Positions 45,492-55,208 are shown, counted from the first letter of the stretch. The stretch is 64,000 nucleotides of DNA from Flavobacterium azooxidireducens (GCF_023195775.1 NZ_CP096205.1:310001-374000); one strand, 5' to 3'. The notes: generated by a model from the sequence alone, not told the origin. Numbers and translations: made by a program.

Positions 45492-48400
45492 TTACTTTTT
45501 TGAATTCTCTTCTTTTTTCTTGCTGAAAATTTCTCTGAATTTATTATAGTCAATCGTGATGATGAATGCCACACCGGTTTCAACTACTTCACCTAACAAA
45601 GCCACTTGGTATAAGTTTTTACGATATGCTTTTACGCGATAACGACCATCTTTAGACAATTGATATTCCGCTGAAATATCGCCCGCAATATTAGTTGCAT
45701 CTTGATTTTCTTGCTGTGGTCCTTCTAATCCAAAACTACTACCAACTGTAATTTTTAAACGATCGTCTAACAATTTTTTTGACAGAGCAACATTTAAATC
45801 TGTCTTGGTTTCACGCTGTCCGGTGGTAAAATCGTCTGATGAATCTAAATCAAATTCCATCTCAACTCCTTTGATTAAATCTCCAGCTAAATTGTTAAGC
45901 TGTTGCGATAAAATTTTACTGGCACTATCTCTGGCTAATGATTCAGCAGATGGTCCGCCCGATGATGCAAATGTGTTTTCGCTCACAAATCGATTTAATA
46001 ATAACAATGCAAAAACCTGTTTGTTCAATTCATCGGGTTGTTGACGCAATTGAGCTAATTTTGCTTGCGTCATGTTGATAATATCTGCAGAAACACTATT
46101 ATTTCCATCTGGTAGAACAATATCAAAAGAAATGTTGGGTTTCATGATTTCTCCTGTCATAATTAACTCGGTTTCAAACGGAATGCGTTGCAAATAACGA
46201 GTTCGTACCTCGTCTGTAACAGCTCCTAATTGATCGCTTACCAAATCTAATGGAGAAGTTTCTGTTTTGTAAACTGCCGTAATACTGATGTTTGCGGAAG
46301 TTGGCTCACCTGTCCAAAGAATATAACTGCCGGGTTTAATTTCAAATTTTCGCTTGATTAAATTGAAATTCATTTCATAACTTCCTTCGGTAAATTCATA
46401 TCTTCCTGTCAAGGTTGTTTTTCCTGAAGGATCAATTCCACCACTCAGTTGAGCTTCTCCTTTCAATCTCAAGAAATCTCCATTTGCTTTATCAATGATG
46501 ATGGAAAATTCGGCTTCTTTATCAATTTCGATGTTAACTGCGGCTAAAATTCCACGAATATCAGTTGTGTTGAGTGAATCTTTCATCGTAATCGTATCAT
46601 CAAATAATTTGACTGTATTAGGGTCGATGAATTCAACAATTCCCTCGCGATCAGCAATGGAAGGGTCGGACTGTGGCAAAACAACAGTAAATTTTGTGTC
46701 TTTATTTACTTTTAAACTTCCGTTGATAACCGGACTATTCAAATCACCTTTGATGTCTAATTTCGTATCGATATACAATTCGCCATAATACAAATCACTG
46801 TCTTTTGCAGTAGAATTAATAGCTTTGAAATTATCGGCTACAACGGCTAAATCAAATCTAAAATCTTGAAAAGTGGAAGTCAAAATCCTGCCATTAATAT
46901 TTAAATCATTGTCTTTTTCATCTTTAATTCCAAAATTGTCAAAAACGATTGATTCTCCTGTAAATTTAATTTGATCATTAATGGATTTAAAACTGGAATT
47001 GAGCGATGTAACTTTAAATCCAATGTCATTAAAATCTAACGTTCCAACTACATTTGGTTTGTCAACTGTTCCTGAAATATCAAAATTTCCTGTAAAAAAA
47101 CCCGTTCCATTTGTCAAATTGCCCATTGTGAAACCTTGAATACTCTTTAAATTCAATCGTTCAATGGCTAATTTCATATCAAAACTACTGTCGCTGGTGC
47201 GATAAAAACCATTCAAATCTACTTTGTTATCTTGGCTTGTAATCGAAACTTCTGCATTGAAAGTCGAAGCGGTTTCATTGTTTATTTTTAATTTAACATC
47301 GCCAACAGTATCTTTTTTGAAAGTAAAGTTTTCAATCGTTAAATCGGAAGTAAAAATTGGTGTGGAACTTATATCTCTAACATTGGCATTTCCATTGATT
47401 TTTCCGGTCATTTCTAACTGACTTTGTTGAGCGAAACTGGTTAAGGTTTCAATCTCAAAATTCTCAAAATCGATGGCGATTGGAGAACTCATATCGCTGG
47501 TTTCCGATTGAATGGTTAATTTATTTTCTCCTTTTGACAAATCAAAATTGGATGCATTAATTCCTAGTTGCCCAAAACGAATGAGATTATCGGCTGCCAA
47601 TTGCCACTCATTGTAATTTAGAATAAGCTTTTCTGAATCTAAACTCACTTCGTTGATACCATTTTTTGCTTCTAAAGTTCCGGCTAAATAATAACGTTCT
47701 TCATCTTTCGCATCCAGCAATTGTAAAGCATAATTCACCACATTATTTTCAACTTTTCCGCTTACAATCGTGTGTGGAATTTGAAATTGTTCGCTTTGAA
47801 TATCATCAACTTCTAAATTATAAACCAACGCATTTTCTTCTGTATTCAAATCGATTATAGCATTTGAAACTGTAATTTTTCCATATTTCACTAATGGAAT
47901 TCTGCCTTTCATAATGATGGAATCGTTCACAGTATTGTATCTCCCATCGATTGAAATTGTTTCTAAACTGATTAAATCCGGAACAATTTTTTGCAGCATT
48001 GGTGTATTTTTCACCTCAACATTAAAAGCAAAATGTTGCTCTTCTGAATTTTTTACAGATGGATTTCCGGATGAATTATAATATTTTTGAATAGAATTTG
48101 AAAGCGATTCGCCAATTTTTGATAATTTATATTTTCCTAAAATGGCCGCATCTACAAATTGAGATTCAAGTTTTATACTATTATTTTCAACGGTTGATTC
48201 TGCTAAAATTTTAACTGAATCTAATACAAATTGCTCCTTTTCGTTGGCTAAAATAAATTCGTGCAACACCACTTCACCATTCAAAAAATCAATGTCGGTG
48301 GAAGCCATATTGGCTTCAACAATTCCTTTGAATCGGAATGGTTTCTCCATAAAATTGAGTTTTTCCAAATCAACCATTTCCAAATTTAACTTCAATTTTC

Positions 48401-50456
48401 CGGTTGGGTATTCGGTTTTGAAACTTCCTGAAGCAATTCCGTCAAATGTGATATTTGGATCTTGACTTGCAGTTGTGATTTCAAAATCGCCATTTTGGAT
48501 TGCTCCTTTTAGCGAAACATTTTGGTAAGTGTATGAATTGTAAGTCGCTTTAATCACCTCTAAATCGGCATCTGCGGAAGCTGTTTTGGGGTCTAAACCA
48601 ATACCTTTTACATCGGCTTTTAAAGTTAATTTTCCGATGGAATCATTTTTAATTAATTTTCCTAAATCAAATTCCGTCAAGTCAATTTGAGCATCATACT
48701 GTTCGTTTCCTTTTTTGGATTGATCAAAAATAGCAACCACTTTTGCATCTCCGAAACTGCTTTTTAAATTCAAATTGGTTGCAAAATCATTGATTAATCC
48801 TTTGAAATTTCCATTGAGGTTAAATGTGGTTGGAAGTTCGATGTTGGATGGAATCGTATTCGGTGGAACAAATGTCAACACATCTTTGGAAGAAGATTGA
48901 AATTGATCTATCGCAAGATCGAAATACGTTTTTTCAATATCAGGCAAACCAACGATTCTACCCGAAAGTGAAGCATTGGTTTGCCCAATTCCGCTGATTT
49001 CAAAAAATGGAATTTCGAGGTTGTCTAATTTTCCTGAAAGTTCTGTATTTAATAACAAAATAGCGTTTGGATGACTTTTAAACGGATTATCCTGAGCCAA
49101 TTGCGGAGCAAAAAGCAACAAATCTTGAAAGGCTATTTTGGTTTGTAAAAGTCGAGCATCAAGCGAAATAGTTGATGGATCTTCGCTAATGGATTCTAGC
49201 GAAGGAAAACCAATCACTAACTTATTTTTAATTTCGGTTTGTGGTGTTTTTATGGCTAATTTTTCAAGCGAAATACCGGTTGGAGTCATCTTGAAATCGG
49301 TAGAAAACGACTGAATTTCCAGACCACTTTTGTCATTCACTTGAAATGAATGAACGTTAGCCGCCATATTTTCGGTGGCGTAATTTAGCTTCGAAGCATC
49401 AAGGTTTAAGTTTTGAAGATGAAGATGCTTGTAATCGATTCCTTTAGCAATTGGAGATGATTTTTCATCATCGAATTGAAAGTCTAATTTTTCAACTAAA
49501 ATTTTGTCGAGTTTAAATTTCCAATTGTTGGATGCGGTTTCAGTTGATGGTTCTTTAGTTACTTGTTCTTCAATTTTTCCTAAAACGAGATTGGCTTTGG
49601 TTTGTTTTAAATCGAAGGAAGCGATATCGATGAATTGCTTTTGTAAATCAATTTCATTGAAATTTACCACTAATTTTTGAAACGCTAATCCGGTTTTTAA
49701 TTGATTGGATTCGCTTTCGAAACGTATATCAATTTTTCCTAAATCAACTTCACCTATTTTTAATTTTAAGTTGGGTTCGTTTTTGACATCTTCTACAACT
49801 TCTTCGGTATTTTGAAGCACTTGTGCGATGCCTTGTTTAAGTTGAAGTTTTAAGCCATCAATTTCGATTTTTGGTACTTCGAAATCTAAATTTTCTAAAT
49901 CAAAAGTTTTAATTCGCGTGTTGAAATGACCTAAATTAAGTTTGAAATCGTTTTGTGTTAACGCATCGTCAAACGTAAAACGAATGTTGTTTAAATTGAT
50001 TTTGTCTAACGAAATTTCGGTTGGTTCTGATTCCGGTTTTGGTTCTTCGGAAGCGAAAGCTTTGATGATGTAATCAAAATTGAATTCGCCTTCACTATTT
50101 CGATTGATGTTGGCTACCACTCCGGTTAATTCAACATTTTCGATATCGACTTTACTGCTGATTAGTTTGAACAAGCTGATGTTGACCAACACTTTTTCGC
50201 CATATAAAAGCGTGTCTTTTTGTTGATCTTGGAGATAAATTCCTTCGACGATGACGTTTTTGGGTAAACCGATTTCGATTCGGTCGATGGAAACTTTGGT
50301 TTTAATTTTGTCTTCGAGATAAGAAACAGCCTTATCTTTTACAAAATTTTGCACGGCAGGAACTTGAAGTAAAATTACTAAAAGAAGAAAGGTTAGCACG
50401 ATGGAACCAATTATCCAAAGTAAAATTCGTGCTACTTTTTTTAAGTTCTTTTTCAA
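45492..50456 (-). CDS. tamB: TamB, translocation and assembly module
   Basis: 1654 residues. A single N-terminal membrane helix (about 11-31) anchors it in the inner membrane; the body is a long run of AsmA/TamB-like beta-strands with many repeats, including the N-terminal segment KVSIDRIEIGLPKNVIVEGI. The C-terminal 300 residues are the conserved TamB domain (from about 1250). It forms a periplasm-spanning lipid conduit that feeds TamL. Same strand, 3 bp upstream of tamL; the promoter element is at 50526. Confidence 0.93.
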   Translation of the reverse strand: MKKNLKKVARILLWIIGSIVLTFLLLVILLQVPAVQNFVKDKAVSYLEDKIKTKVSIDRIEIGLPKNVIVEGIYLQDQQKDTLLYGEKVLVNISLFKLISSKVDIENVELTGVVANINRNSEGEFNFDYIIKAFASEEPKPESEPTEISLDKINLNNIRFTFDDALTQNDFKLNLGHFNTRIKTFDLENLDFEVPKIEIDGLKLQLKQGIAQVLQNTEEVVEDVKNEPNLKLKIGEVDLGKIDIRFESESNQLKTGLAFQKLVVNFNEIDLQKQFIDIASFDLKQTKANLVLGKIEEQVTKEPSTETASNNWKFKLDKILVEKLDFQFDDEKSSPIAKGIDYKHLHLQNLNLDASKLNYATENMAANVHSFQVNDKSGLEIQSFSTDFKMTPTGISLEKLAIKTPQTEIKNKLVIGFPSLESISEDPSTISLDARLLQTKIAFQDLLLFAPQLAQDNPFKSHPNAILLLNTELSGKLDNLEIPFFEISGIGQTNASLSGRIVGLPDIEKTYFDLAIDQFQSSSKDVLTFVPPNTIPSNIELPTTFNLNGNFKGLINDFATNLNLKSSFGDAKVVAIFDQSKKGNEQYDAQIDLTEFDLGKLIKNDSIGKLTLKADVKGIGLDPKTASADADLEVIKATYNSYTYQNVSLKGAIQNGDFEITTASQDPNITFDGIASGSFKTEYPTGKLKLNLEMVDLEKLNFMEKPFRFKGIVEANMASTDIDFLNGEVVLHEFILANEKEQFVLDSVKILAESTVENNSIKLESQFVDAAILGKYKLSKIGESLSNSIQKYYNSSGNPSVKNSEEQHFAFNVEVKNTPMLQKIVPDLISLETISIDGRYNTVNDSIIMKGRIPLVKYGKITVSNAIIDLNTEENALVYNLEVDDIQSEQFQIPHTIVSGKVENNVVNYALQLLDAKDEERYYLAGTLEAKNGINEVSLDSEKLILNYNEWQLAADNLIRFGQLGINASNFDLSKGENKLTIQSETSDMSSPIAIDFENFEIETLTSFAQQSQLEMTGKINGNANVRDISSTPIFTSDLTIENFTFKKDTVGDVKLKINNETASTFNAEVSITSQDNKVDLNGFYRTSDSSFDMKLAIERLNLKSIQGFTMGNLTNGTGFFTGNFDISGTVDKPNVVGTLDFNDIGFKVTSLNSSFKSINDQIKFTGESIVFDNFGIKDEKDNDLNINGRILTSTFQDFRFDLAVVADNFKAINSTAKDSDLYYGELYIDTKLDIKGDLNSPVINGSLKVNKDTKFTVVLPQSDPSIADREGIVEFIDPNTVKLFDDTITMKDSLNTTDIRGILAAVNIEIDKEAEFSIIIDKANGDFLRLKGEAQLSGGIDPSGKTTLTGRYEFTEGSYEMNFNLIKRKFEIKPGSYILWTGEPTSANISITAVYKTETSPLDLVSDQLGAVTDEVRTRYLQRIPFETELIMTGEIMKPNISFDIVLPDGNNSVSADIINMTQAKLAQLRQQPDELNKQVFALLLLNRFVSENTFASSGGPSAESLARDSASKILSQQLNNLAGDLIKGVEMEFDLDSSDDFTTGQRETKTDLNVALSKKLLDDRLKITVGSSFGLEGPQQENQDATNIAGDISAEYQLSKDGRYRVKAYRKNLYQVALLGEVVETGVAFIITIDYNKFREIFSKKKEENSKK

Positions 50457-50525
50457 AGGTTCCTTTTGGGTTTAAAATTAGCTTATTTTGTTGAGTTTTC
50501 AAGTGTTAAAAAATGAAAATCCTTA

Positions 50526-50533
50526 CAAAGGTA
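50526..50533 (-). promoter_or_regulatory. -7 element upstream of tamB
   Basis: TACCTTTG on the minus strand fits TAnnTTTG, 69 bp before the ATG. No well-placed TTG. Confidence 0.45.
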
Positions 50534-50620
50534 ATTTTCTATTCACCAAAGTGATTATATTTTAACGTTGATTTGTTACAGAATTACCATATTTTGTAAT
50601 GAAATGGTTTGATAGCACAG

Positions 50621-50767
50621 TTTCCGCCAGGGATAGCAGCGGAAATCCCAGAGAGCCAAAACACTAAAAAACTTGCCGCAAAAAAGCGACCAGCGGAAGC
50701 TCTTTTTGCGGCTTAGTTTTTTGTGTTTTGGCTTGAGGAATTGTAGCGGATAGCCCGTAGTGCGGCC
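50621..50767. ncRNA. structured intergenic repeat, copy A
   Basis: Conserved block GGATAGCAGCGGAAATCCC (50631-50649), outer stem 50653-50672 with 50716-50734, inner stem 50675-50686 with 50702-50712, apical loop GCGACCAGCGGAAGC, then TAGCGGATAGCCCG (50744-50757). A short hairpin TTTCCGC/GCGGAAA also forms at the left. It ends 4 bp from the ppk2 stop. Copy B at 61890 shares the blocks and loop, but its stems have other bases. It may be an RNA or a DNA hairpin; the strand is unknown. The Rfam Flavo-1 RNA is one candidate family, unverified. Confidence 0.7.
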
Positions 50768-50771
50768 AAAA

Positions 50772-51653
50772 CTATTCTTCTGATTTTAGCAAATCGTGAT
50801 ACATTTTGATATTGTCTTTTACTTTGTCTTCTAGTTCGGGTTCCTTGATTTCGGTGTATTTTTGAAGCTCTTCAAGAATGGTTTTTGCTACGATATAACG
50901 TGATGTTTCTTTGTTGTCTGCCGGAACAATATACCAAGGTGCATGCGGTTTTGAGGTACGATTGATGGCGTCTTCATAGCAATTTTGATAGTCGTTCCAC
51001 AACGCACGTTCTTTTAGATCACCGGGTGAAAATTTCCAGTTGTGTTTCTCGGTTTCCAGTCGGCGAAGTAGACGTTGACGTTGCTCTTCCTTGCTGAGAT
51101 GAAGGTAGAATTTGAGGATGATTACGCCATTTGAAGCGATGTGTTTTTCGAATGCGTTGATGCTTTCAAAACGATTTTCCCAGAATTCGGGTGTGATGTC
51201 TTCGACGGTTTCGATGCCAGGAATGTTTTCATTGAGAATGTATTCGGGGTGAACTCGGGTTACGAGTACGTTTTCATAATGCGTTCGGTTGAAGACGGCG
51301 AATTTTCCTTTTTCGGGAAGTGCAATGTAATGCCGCCATAAATAATCGTGTTCCAATTCGTTTGAATTGGGTGTTTTAAAACTGTGAACCACCACGCCGC
51401 GAGCGTTAAATTCTTTGAATACTTCGCGAATGAGGCTGTCTTTTCCGGCAGTGTCCATTCCTTGCAAACAAATGAGAACGCCGTAGCGGTTGTGAGCATA
51501 CATAGTATCTTGTAATTTGCTCAACTTTTCACGGGTTTTTTGGAGTATTTTTTCCTTCTTTTTTTCAGAAGTTTGGATGTCTAAAAAAGTGGGTGTTTGG
51601 GATAAGCTGATTTCGGAATCGACTCTGAAATGTTCCGGTTTTATATTTTTCAT
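50772..51653 (-). CDS. ppk2: PPK2-family polyphosphate kinase
   Basis: 293 residues. PPK2 kinases move phosphate between polyphosphate and nucleoside phosphates. Walker A GMDTAGKDSLI (about residue 65), the lid-type FKTPNSNELEHDYLWRHY, Walker B-like FAVFNRTHYENVLVTRVH, and LRRLETEKHNWKFSPGDL. The FNRTHYE form puts it near the group that works on AMP/ADP, but the class is uncertain. Single gene, divergent from the next gene; the structured repeat sits just after its stop. Confidence 0.92.
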   Translation of the reverse strand: MKNIKPEHFRVDSEISLSQTPTFLDIQTSEKKKEKILQKTREKLSKLQDTMYAHNRYGVLICLQGMDTAGKDSLIREVFKEFNARGVVVHSFKTPNSNELEHDYLWRHYIALPEKGKFAVFNRTHYENVLVTRVHPEYILNENIPGIETVEDITPEFWENRFESINAFEKHIASNGVIILKFYLHLSKEEQRQRLLRRLETEKHNWKFSPGDLKERALWNDYQNCYEDAINRTSKPHAPWYIVPADNKETSRYIVAKTILEELQKYTEIKEPELEDKVKDNIKMYHDLLKSEE

Positions 51654-51700
51654 TTGATGTGGATTAGATTGATTAATTTTACACCAAAGTACAAAAAAGT

Positions 51701-52537
51701 ATGGACAAATTTAAATTAGAGTTATTTTTTCAGATTTTGGGAATTGGAGCGACTTCAGGTTTGGTGTTTGAAAATGATTCGCTTTTTTTAATTTCTGATT
51801 CAAGTTCGTTTTTGTATGAATATAATTTTAAGACTGAAAAATTAGACAAAATTGAACTTTTTGAAAATAGTTTGGAATCTATTACTAAGAAAGATAAACC
51901 TGATTTTGAATCGATTACAAAAATTGGCGATTCAATTTTGCTTTTGGGATCGGGTTCGACTGAAAAGCGAATGATATCATCATCTTATCATACAAAAACG
52001 AAGAAATCAATAACTACTGATTTAACTAAATTATTCGAAAAAATTTCTGAATCGACAAGAGTTGACAAAGAAAATTTGAATGTTGAGGGTGTTTTGAAAT
52101 TTGAAAACAAATGGTTTTTATTTCAGCGAGGAAATGGATTGGCAAGTCAGAATGGTATTTTTGTTTTAAGTGATTCACTTGAAAATCCTAGTAAAATTGA
52201 TTTTATTCCGATTATTTTACCAAAAGAAAAAGGCGTTCATGCTACTTTTACCGATGCGGTTTTGGTTGAGGATCAAATTTATTTTTTGGCTGCGGCCGAA
52301 GATTCAAATTCTACTTATGAAGATGGTGTTGTTTTAGGAAGTTGGATTGGAACATTACATCCTTCCACTTTTGAATTATTATCTATTGAAAAAATAACTA
52401 ACTCAAATAAATTCGAAGGATTAACGGTTTACAAAAATTCAAAAAACGAAATCACTTTCTTACTTTGTGAAGACAATGATTCAGAAATTTTGAAAGCTGA
52501 TATTTACAAATTAACCATAAAAAAAACCACTCATTAG
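51701..52537 (+). CDS. beta-propeller-like hypothetical protein (possibly DUF6929)
   Basis: 278 residues without signal peptide. Repeats of the type GLVFENDSLFLISDSSSFLYEYN and FESITKIGDSILLLGSGS suggest a propeller of about five blades, as in phytase-like or DUF6929 proteins; the latter name is from memory and unsure. The stop codon TAG is inside the loop of its terminator hairpin. Divergent from ppk2. Confidence 0.75.
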   Translation: MDKFKLELFFQILGIGATSGLVFENDSLFLISDSSSFLYEYNFKTEKLDKIELFENSLESITKKDKPDFESITKIGDSILLLGSGSTEKRMISSSYHTKTKKSITTDLTKLFEKISESTRVDKENLNVEGVLKFENKWFLFQRGNGLASQNGIFVLSDSLENPSKIDFIPIILPKEKGVHATFTDAVLVEDQIYFLAAAEDSNSTYEDGVVLGSWIGTLHPSTFELLSIEKITNSNKFEGLTVYKNSKNEITFLLCEDNDSEILKADIYKLTIKKTTH

Positions 52538-52546
52538 TGAGTGGTT
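52525..52546 (+). terminator. terminator that contains the stop codon
   Basis: AACCACTCA, loop TTAG, TGAGTGGTT. The stop codon TAG (52535-52537) is in the loop, so translation ends inside the hairpin. Confidence 0.75.
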
Positions 52547-52577
52547 CTTCTTAGGTTAAGGTAAATTCGGGGCAAAA

Positions 52578-53072
52578 TTACCTTTTCATAAAAATGTTGG
52601 TGTAGTATTTTTTTCCTGTGGTTGGATTTGTTTTAACTGATATTCCGAAATGTGTAAAATCTCCTTCGATATTGTTTTTATGTCCGTCGCTCAATAACCA
52701 AGCGTTTAAAACACCTGCATTTGATTGATAGTTGTATGCTACATTTTCACTTACTTGAACAGCTCCCAAAACTTGTTTGATGTTGCTAGCTCTTTGGTCA
52801 AAATATTGGTGACCCACTACATCATTTTCAATCATATAATCATTATGTTCAGACGATTTGAATGAAATATGATTAATTTTTTCTAATGGGTTTAACCCAA
52901 CGCTAACTCTATGCTCATTGATTTTATTCATCAAATCTAATTCAACTTCGTTGTATGAAAAATTCTCAACGATTGGCGTTACGGCTGCATCTTCAGAAGC
53001 ATCAGAAGAACATGAGATCAAAGTGAACACAATTGCGAATGGCAACAATGCTCTAAACATTTTTGCTTTCAT
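52578..53072 (-). CDS. CAP/SCP-domain surface lipoprotein
   Basis: 164 residues. Lipoprotein signal ending LISCSSDASEDA, with acidic and Ser residues after the Cys as in surface-exported Flavobacteria lipoproteins. The CAP domain (about 45-164) has LMNKINEHRVSVGLNPL, SSEHNDYMIENDVVGHQYFD, SENVAY and WLLSDGHKNNIEGDFTHFGI. CAP proteins are secreted; function in bacteria is unclear. The upstream region holds a repeated 17-bp element. Confidence 0.92.
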   Translation of the reverse strand: MKAKMFRALLPFAIVFTLISCSSDASEDAAVTPIVENFSYNEVELDLMNKINEHRVSVGLNPLEKINHISFKSSEHNDYMIENDVVGHQYFDQRASNIKQVLGAVQVSENVAYNYQSNAGVLNAWLLSDGHKNNIEGDFTHFGISVKTNPTTGKKYYTNIFMKR

Positions 53073-53095
53073 AGTAGTAGGTTAAGTTTTAAAAG

Positions 53096-53165
53096 TAGAT
53101 GTGGGGCAAATACCTTTTTATTATCTAAATATTTTTTTTAGCTTTTGATAGATGTGGGGCAAATA
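53096..53165. repeat. 17-bp direct repeat upstream of the CAP gene
   Basis: TAGATGTGGGGCAAATA occurs at 53096-53112 and 53149-53165, 53 bp apart; a shorter GGGGCAAAAT relative is at 52569-52578 beside the CAP gene stop. On the minus strand these read TTTGCCCC, the tail of a promoter-like element. Confidence 0.7.
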
Positions 53166-53297
53166 TCTTGGTGCTTTATAATTTATGAACGTGTTGTCTT
53201 GTTTGACAGTTCAATATTACTACTATATTCGTTTAAGTGCCAAATAAAATCGATGAAATACATCTTTTTTATTTTTATTTACTTTTTTTCCTACATA

Positions 53298-53942
53298 TTA
53301 AGGTGATAATCTTTCGATTTTCCAAGAATAATCATTTTGAAGTTGATATCGAATTCGATCATGAAGACGATTTGGTCTTCCTTGCCAAAATTCAACTTCT
53401 TGCGGACGAACCAAAAATCCGCCCCAAAAAGCAGGTCGAGGAATTTCTTTTCCTTGAAATTTTTGTTCAAGTTCTTTTAATTTTTCTTCCAAAACGTTTC
53501 TTGATTCGATTACCGTACTTTGATTGGAAACAATAGCTCCTAACTTGCTTCCGTCCGGACGAGAATCAAAATATCCATCGGAGATTGATGAAGTGGTTTT
53601 TTCTGCAATTCCTTTAATAATGACTTGTCTTTCCATCGAATGCCAAAAAAAAGATAAACAAAGTTTAGGATTAGCTTCGATAGCTTTTCCTTTTTCGGAT
53701 TCATAATTCGTATAAAAAATAAATCCTTCTTCGTTGAATTTTTTGAGTAAAACAACGCGGGATTTTGGAAAACCATCTAATCCAATTGTGGAAACTGTCA
53801 TTGCATTGACTTCTTCGATATCACTTTGTTCTTCGGTTTCATAAAACCAACGGTGAAATAAATTGATTGGATCTTCGGGAATGTTGGTTTCCAAAAGTTC
53901 GCTTTTTTCGTATGATTTTCGGTAATTGCTGAGATCTTCCAT
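53298..53942 (-). CDS. pdxH: pyridoxine/pyridoxamine 5'-phosphate oxidase
   Basis: 214 residues, full length. FMN enzyme that makes pyridoxal 5'-phosphate, the last step of vitamin B6 synthesis. MTVSTIGLDGFPKSRVVLLK (substrate/FMN loop), GFIFYTNYESEKGKA, LSFFWHSMERQVIIKG and the C-terminal PQEVEFWQGRPNRLHDRIRY are all typical. Single gene. Confidence 0.96.
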   Translation of the reverse strand: MEDLSNYRKSYEKSELLETNIPEDPINLFHRWFYETEEQSDIEEVNAMTVSTIGLDGFPKSRVVLLKKFNEEGFIFYTNYESEKGKAIEANPKLCLSFFWHSMERQVIIKGIAEKTTSSISDGYFDSRPDGSKLGAIVSNQSTVIESRNVLEEKLKELEQKFQGKEIPRPAFWGGFLVRPQEVEFWQGRPNRLHDRIRYQLQNDYSWKIERLSP

Positions 53943-54283
53943 TATTTTTTTATACTTAATTAATGAGTGGCTAAGGTACGAATTAATGGGATTCAGTATT
54001 CAGTCGCAGTTGACAGTCATAGTTTTCACACGATTTTGTCATTCCGTAGCAATCTCTTTTCCGTGTTTCTATTATAAAAAATCATTCAGTCTGTTAGGAG
54101 CGAATGGCTCGGGCATTTTCAGCCAACCCTATTCCCGCTTTTCGTTCCAATTTTTTATTCACGAGCAAAGCTCGCAAACAAAAAGATTTCCACTGCAACC
54201 TGCCTGCCGGCAGGCAGGTCGGGGCTAAAAAGGAAACAAATCGCCTACTTGGAGAGTCGGTTGTCTGTTGTCGGTTGTCGGTT
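53943..54283. repeat. 341-bp gap made of repeat modules
   Basis: No gene. From left: a word array CAGTATTCAGTCGCAGTTGACAG-like (53994-54018), an inverted copy of the CTACGGAATGACAA core (54021-54055), a structured element related to copies A and B (54100-54227, minus strand), and the left arm of the hairpin split by the second IS (54263-54283). Confidence 0.65.
54100..54227 (-). ncRNA. structured intergenic repeat, probable copy C
   Basis: On the minus strand: TAGCCCC, the 20-bp palindrome CCTGCCTGCCGGCAGGCAGG (54199-54218), GCAGTGGAAATC, a hairpin around GCGAGC/GCTCG, then GAACGAAAAGCGGGAATAGG. The TAGCCC...GCAGTGGAAATC...AGCGGGAATAGG order parallels copies A and B, but the match is looser and the element may be chimeric or decayed. 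Confidence 0.5.
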
Positions 54284-54419
54284 TGTAAATCCCTAAATAA
54301 GGTTGACCGGTTTTTAATACTAATGTTTAAATTTATCACTGATCAAAAATAAAAGTTATTCTGAAATTTTTAGCCCTTTTAACTGGCTAAAAAAATTTTG
54401 GAAATAACTTTTATGATTT

Positions 54420-55208
54420 TTATCCCGAACCATTGTCATAGATTTCAATAATTGGATTTTTATAATTCTTTTTGAAACAATTTTCATAAAACTCTCTCGG
54501 TGTCATTTTGTTTAAATTTTTATGAATCCTCTTTTCATTATAATGCCAAACTGCTTTGCTTATATTTCTTTGTAATTCCTCAAATGTTTTTGGCTTCCAA
54601 TAATCCAAATATTCTTCTTTAATTGTTCTGTTTATCCTTTCAGCATAAGCATTATCTTGAGCAGAAATTGCCATACTGACTCTTGAACCCCTTGACTTTA
54701 ATAGATTTATATACTCATGATATAAATATTGACTTCCCCTATCGGAGTGATGAATTTTTGGAGCATCATACTCTTTCAAAGCTATTTCTAACGCTTCAAG
54801 GTTTGCTGTTCCTCTCATATGGTTAGATATTCTGTGACCAACAATCAACTTTGTATATACATCAACAATAAAAACAGCATAATAAAATCTTTCCCCCAAA
54901 GCGATATAGGTAATATCTGATTGCCATATTGTTGACGGTTTATTAACCAAATATCCTTTTATTAAATTTGGATATTGATTTGCAATGGAATAAGTTGTCC
55001 GTTTGTAATTCTTTTTATACTGAACTCTAAATCCTAAATCCATCATAATATCTATAAACCTATCTCTTCCTAAAAACTCTGGTCGAAGTACGTAATACAT
55101 TTTTTCAACCCCACAACCCGGATGCTCTTTCCTTAATTCTTGAGCTTCGATTACTAATTTCTCTACTTTTTCGGTGAATAATTTTTGTTCTTTACAATAT
55201 TTATTCAC
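54420..55208 (-). CDS. IS3-family transposase OrfB, copy 2
   Basis: 262 residues, identical to the OrfB protein of copy 1, with intact DDE residues (QSDITY, HSDRGSQ, YAERINRTIKEE). The -1 frame also extends upstream of the GTG, to the A8 run at 55315-55308. Both copies appear capable of transposition. Confidence 0.93.
   Translation of the reverse strand: MNKYCKEQKLFTEKVEKLVIEAQELRKEHPGCGVEKMYYVLRPEFLGRDRFIDIMMDLGFRVQYKKNYKRTTYSIANQYPNLIKGYLVNKPSTIWQSDITYIALGERFYYAVFIVDVYTKLIVGHRISNHMRGTANLEALEIALKEYDAPKIHHSDRGSQYLYHEYINLLKSRGSRVSMAISAQDNAYAERINRTIKEEYLDYWKPKTFEELQRNISKAVWHYNEKRIHKNLNKMTPREFYENCFKKNYKNPIIEIYDNGSG

Noticed and set aside
53237..53536. 99-codon open frame on the plus strand
   Set aside because: Antisense to the 3' end of pdxH, whose protein is complete and conserved.
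54104..54352. Open frames on both strands in the gap before the second IS
   Set aside because: They cross the structured repeat, the 20-bp palindrome and the IS end; not genes.
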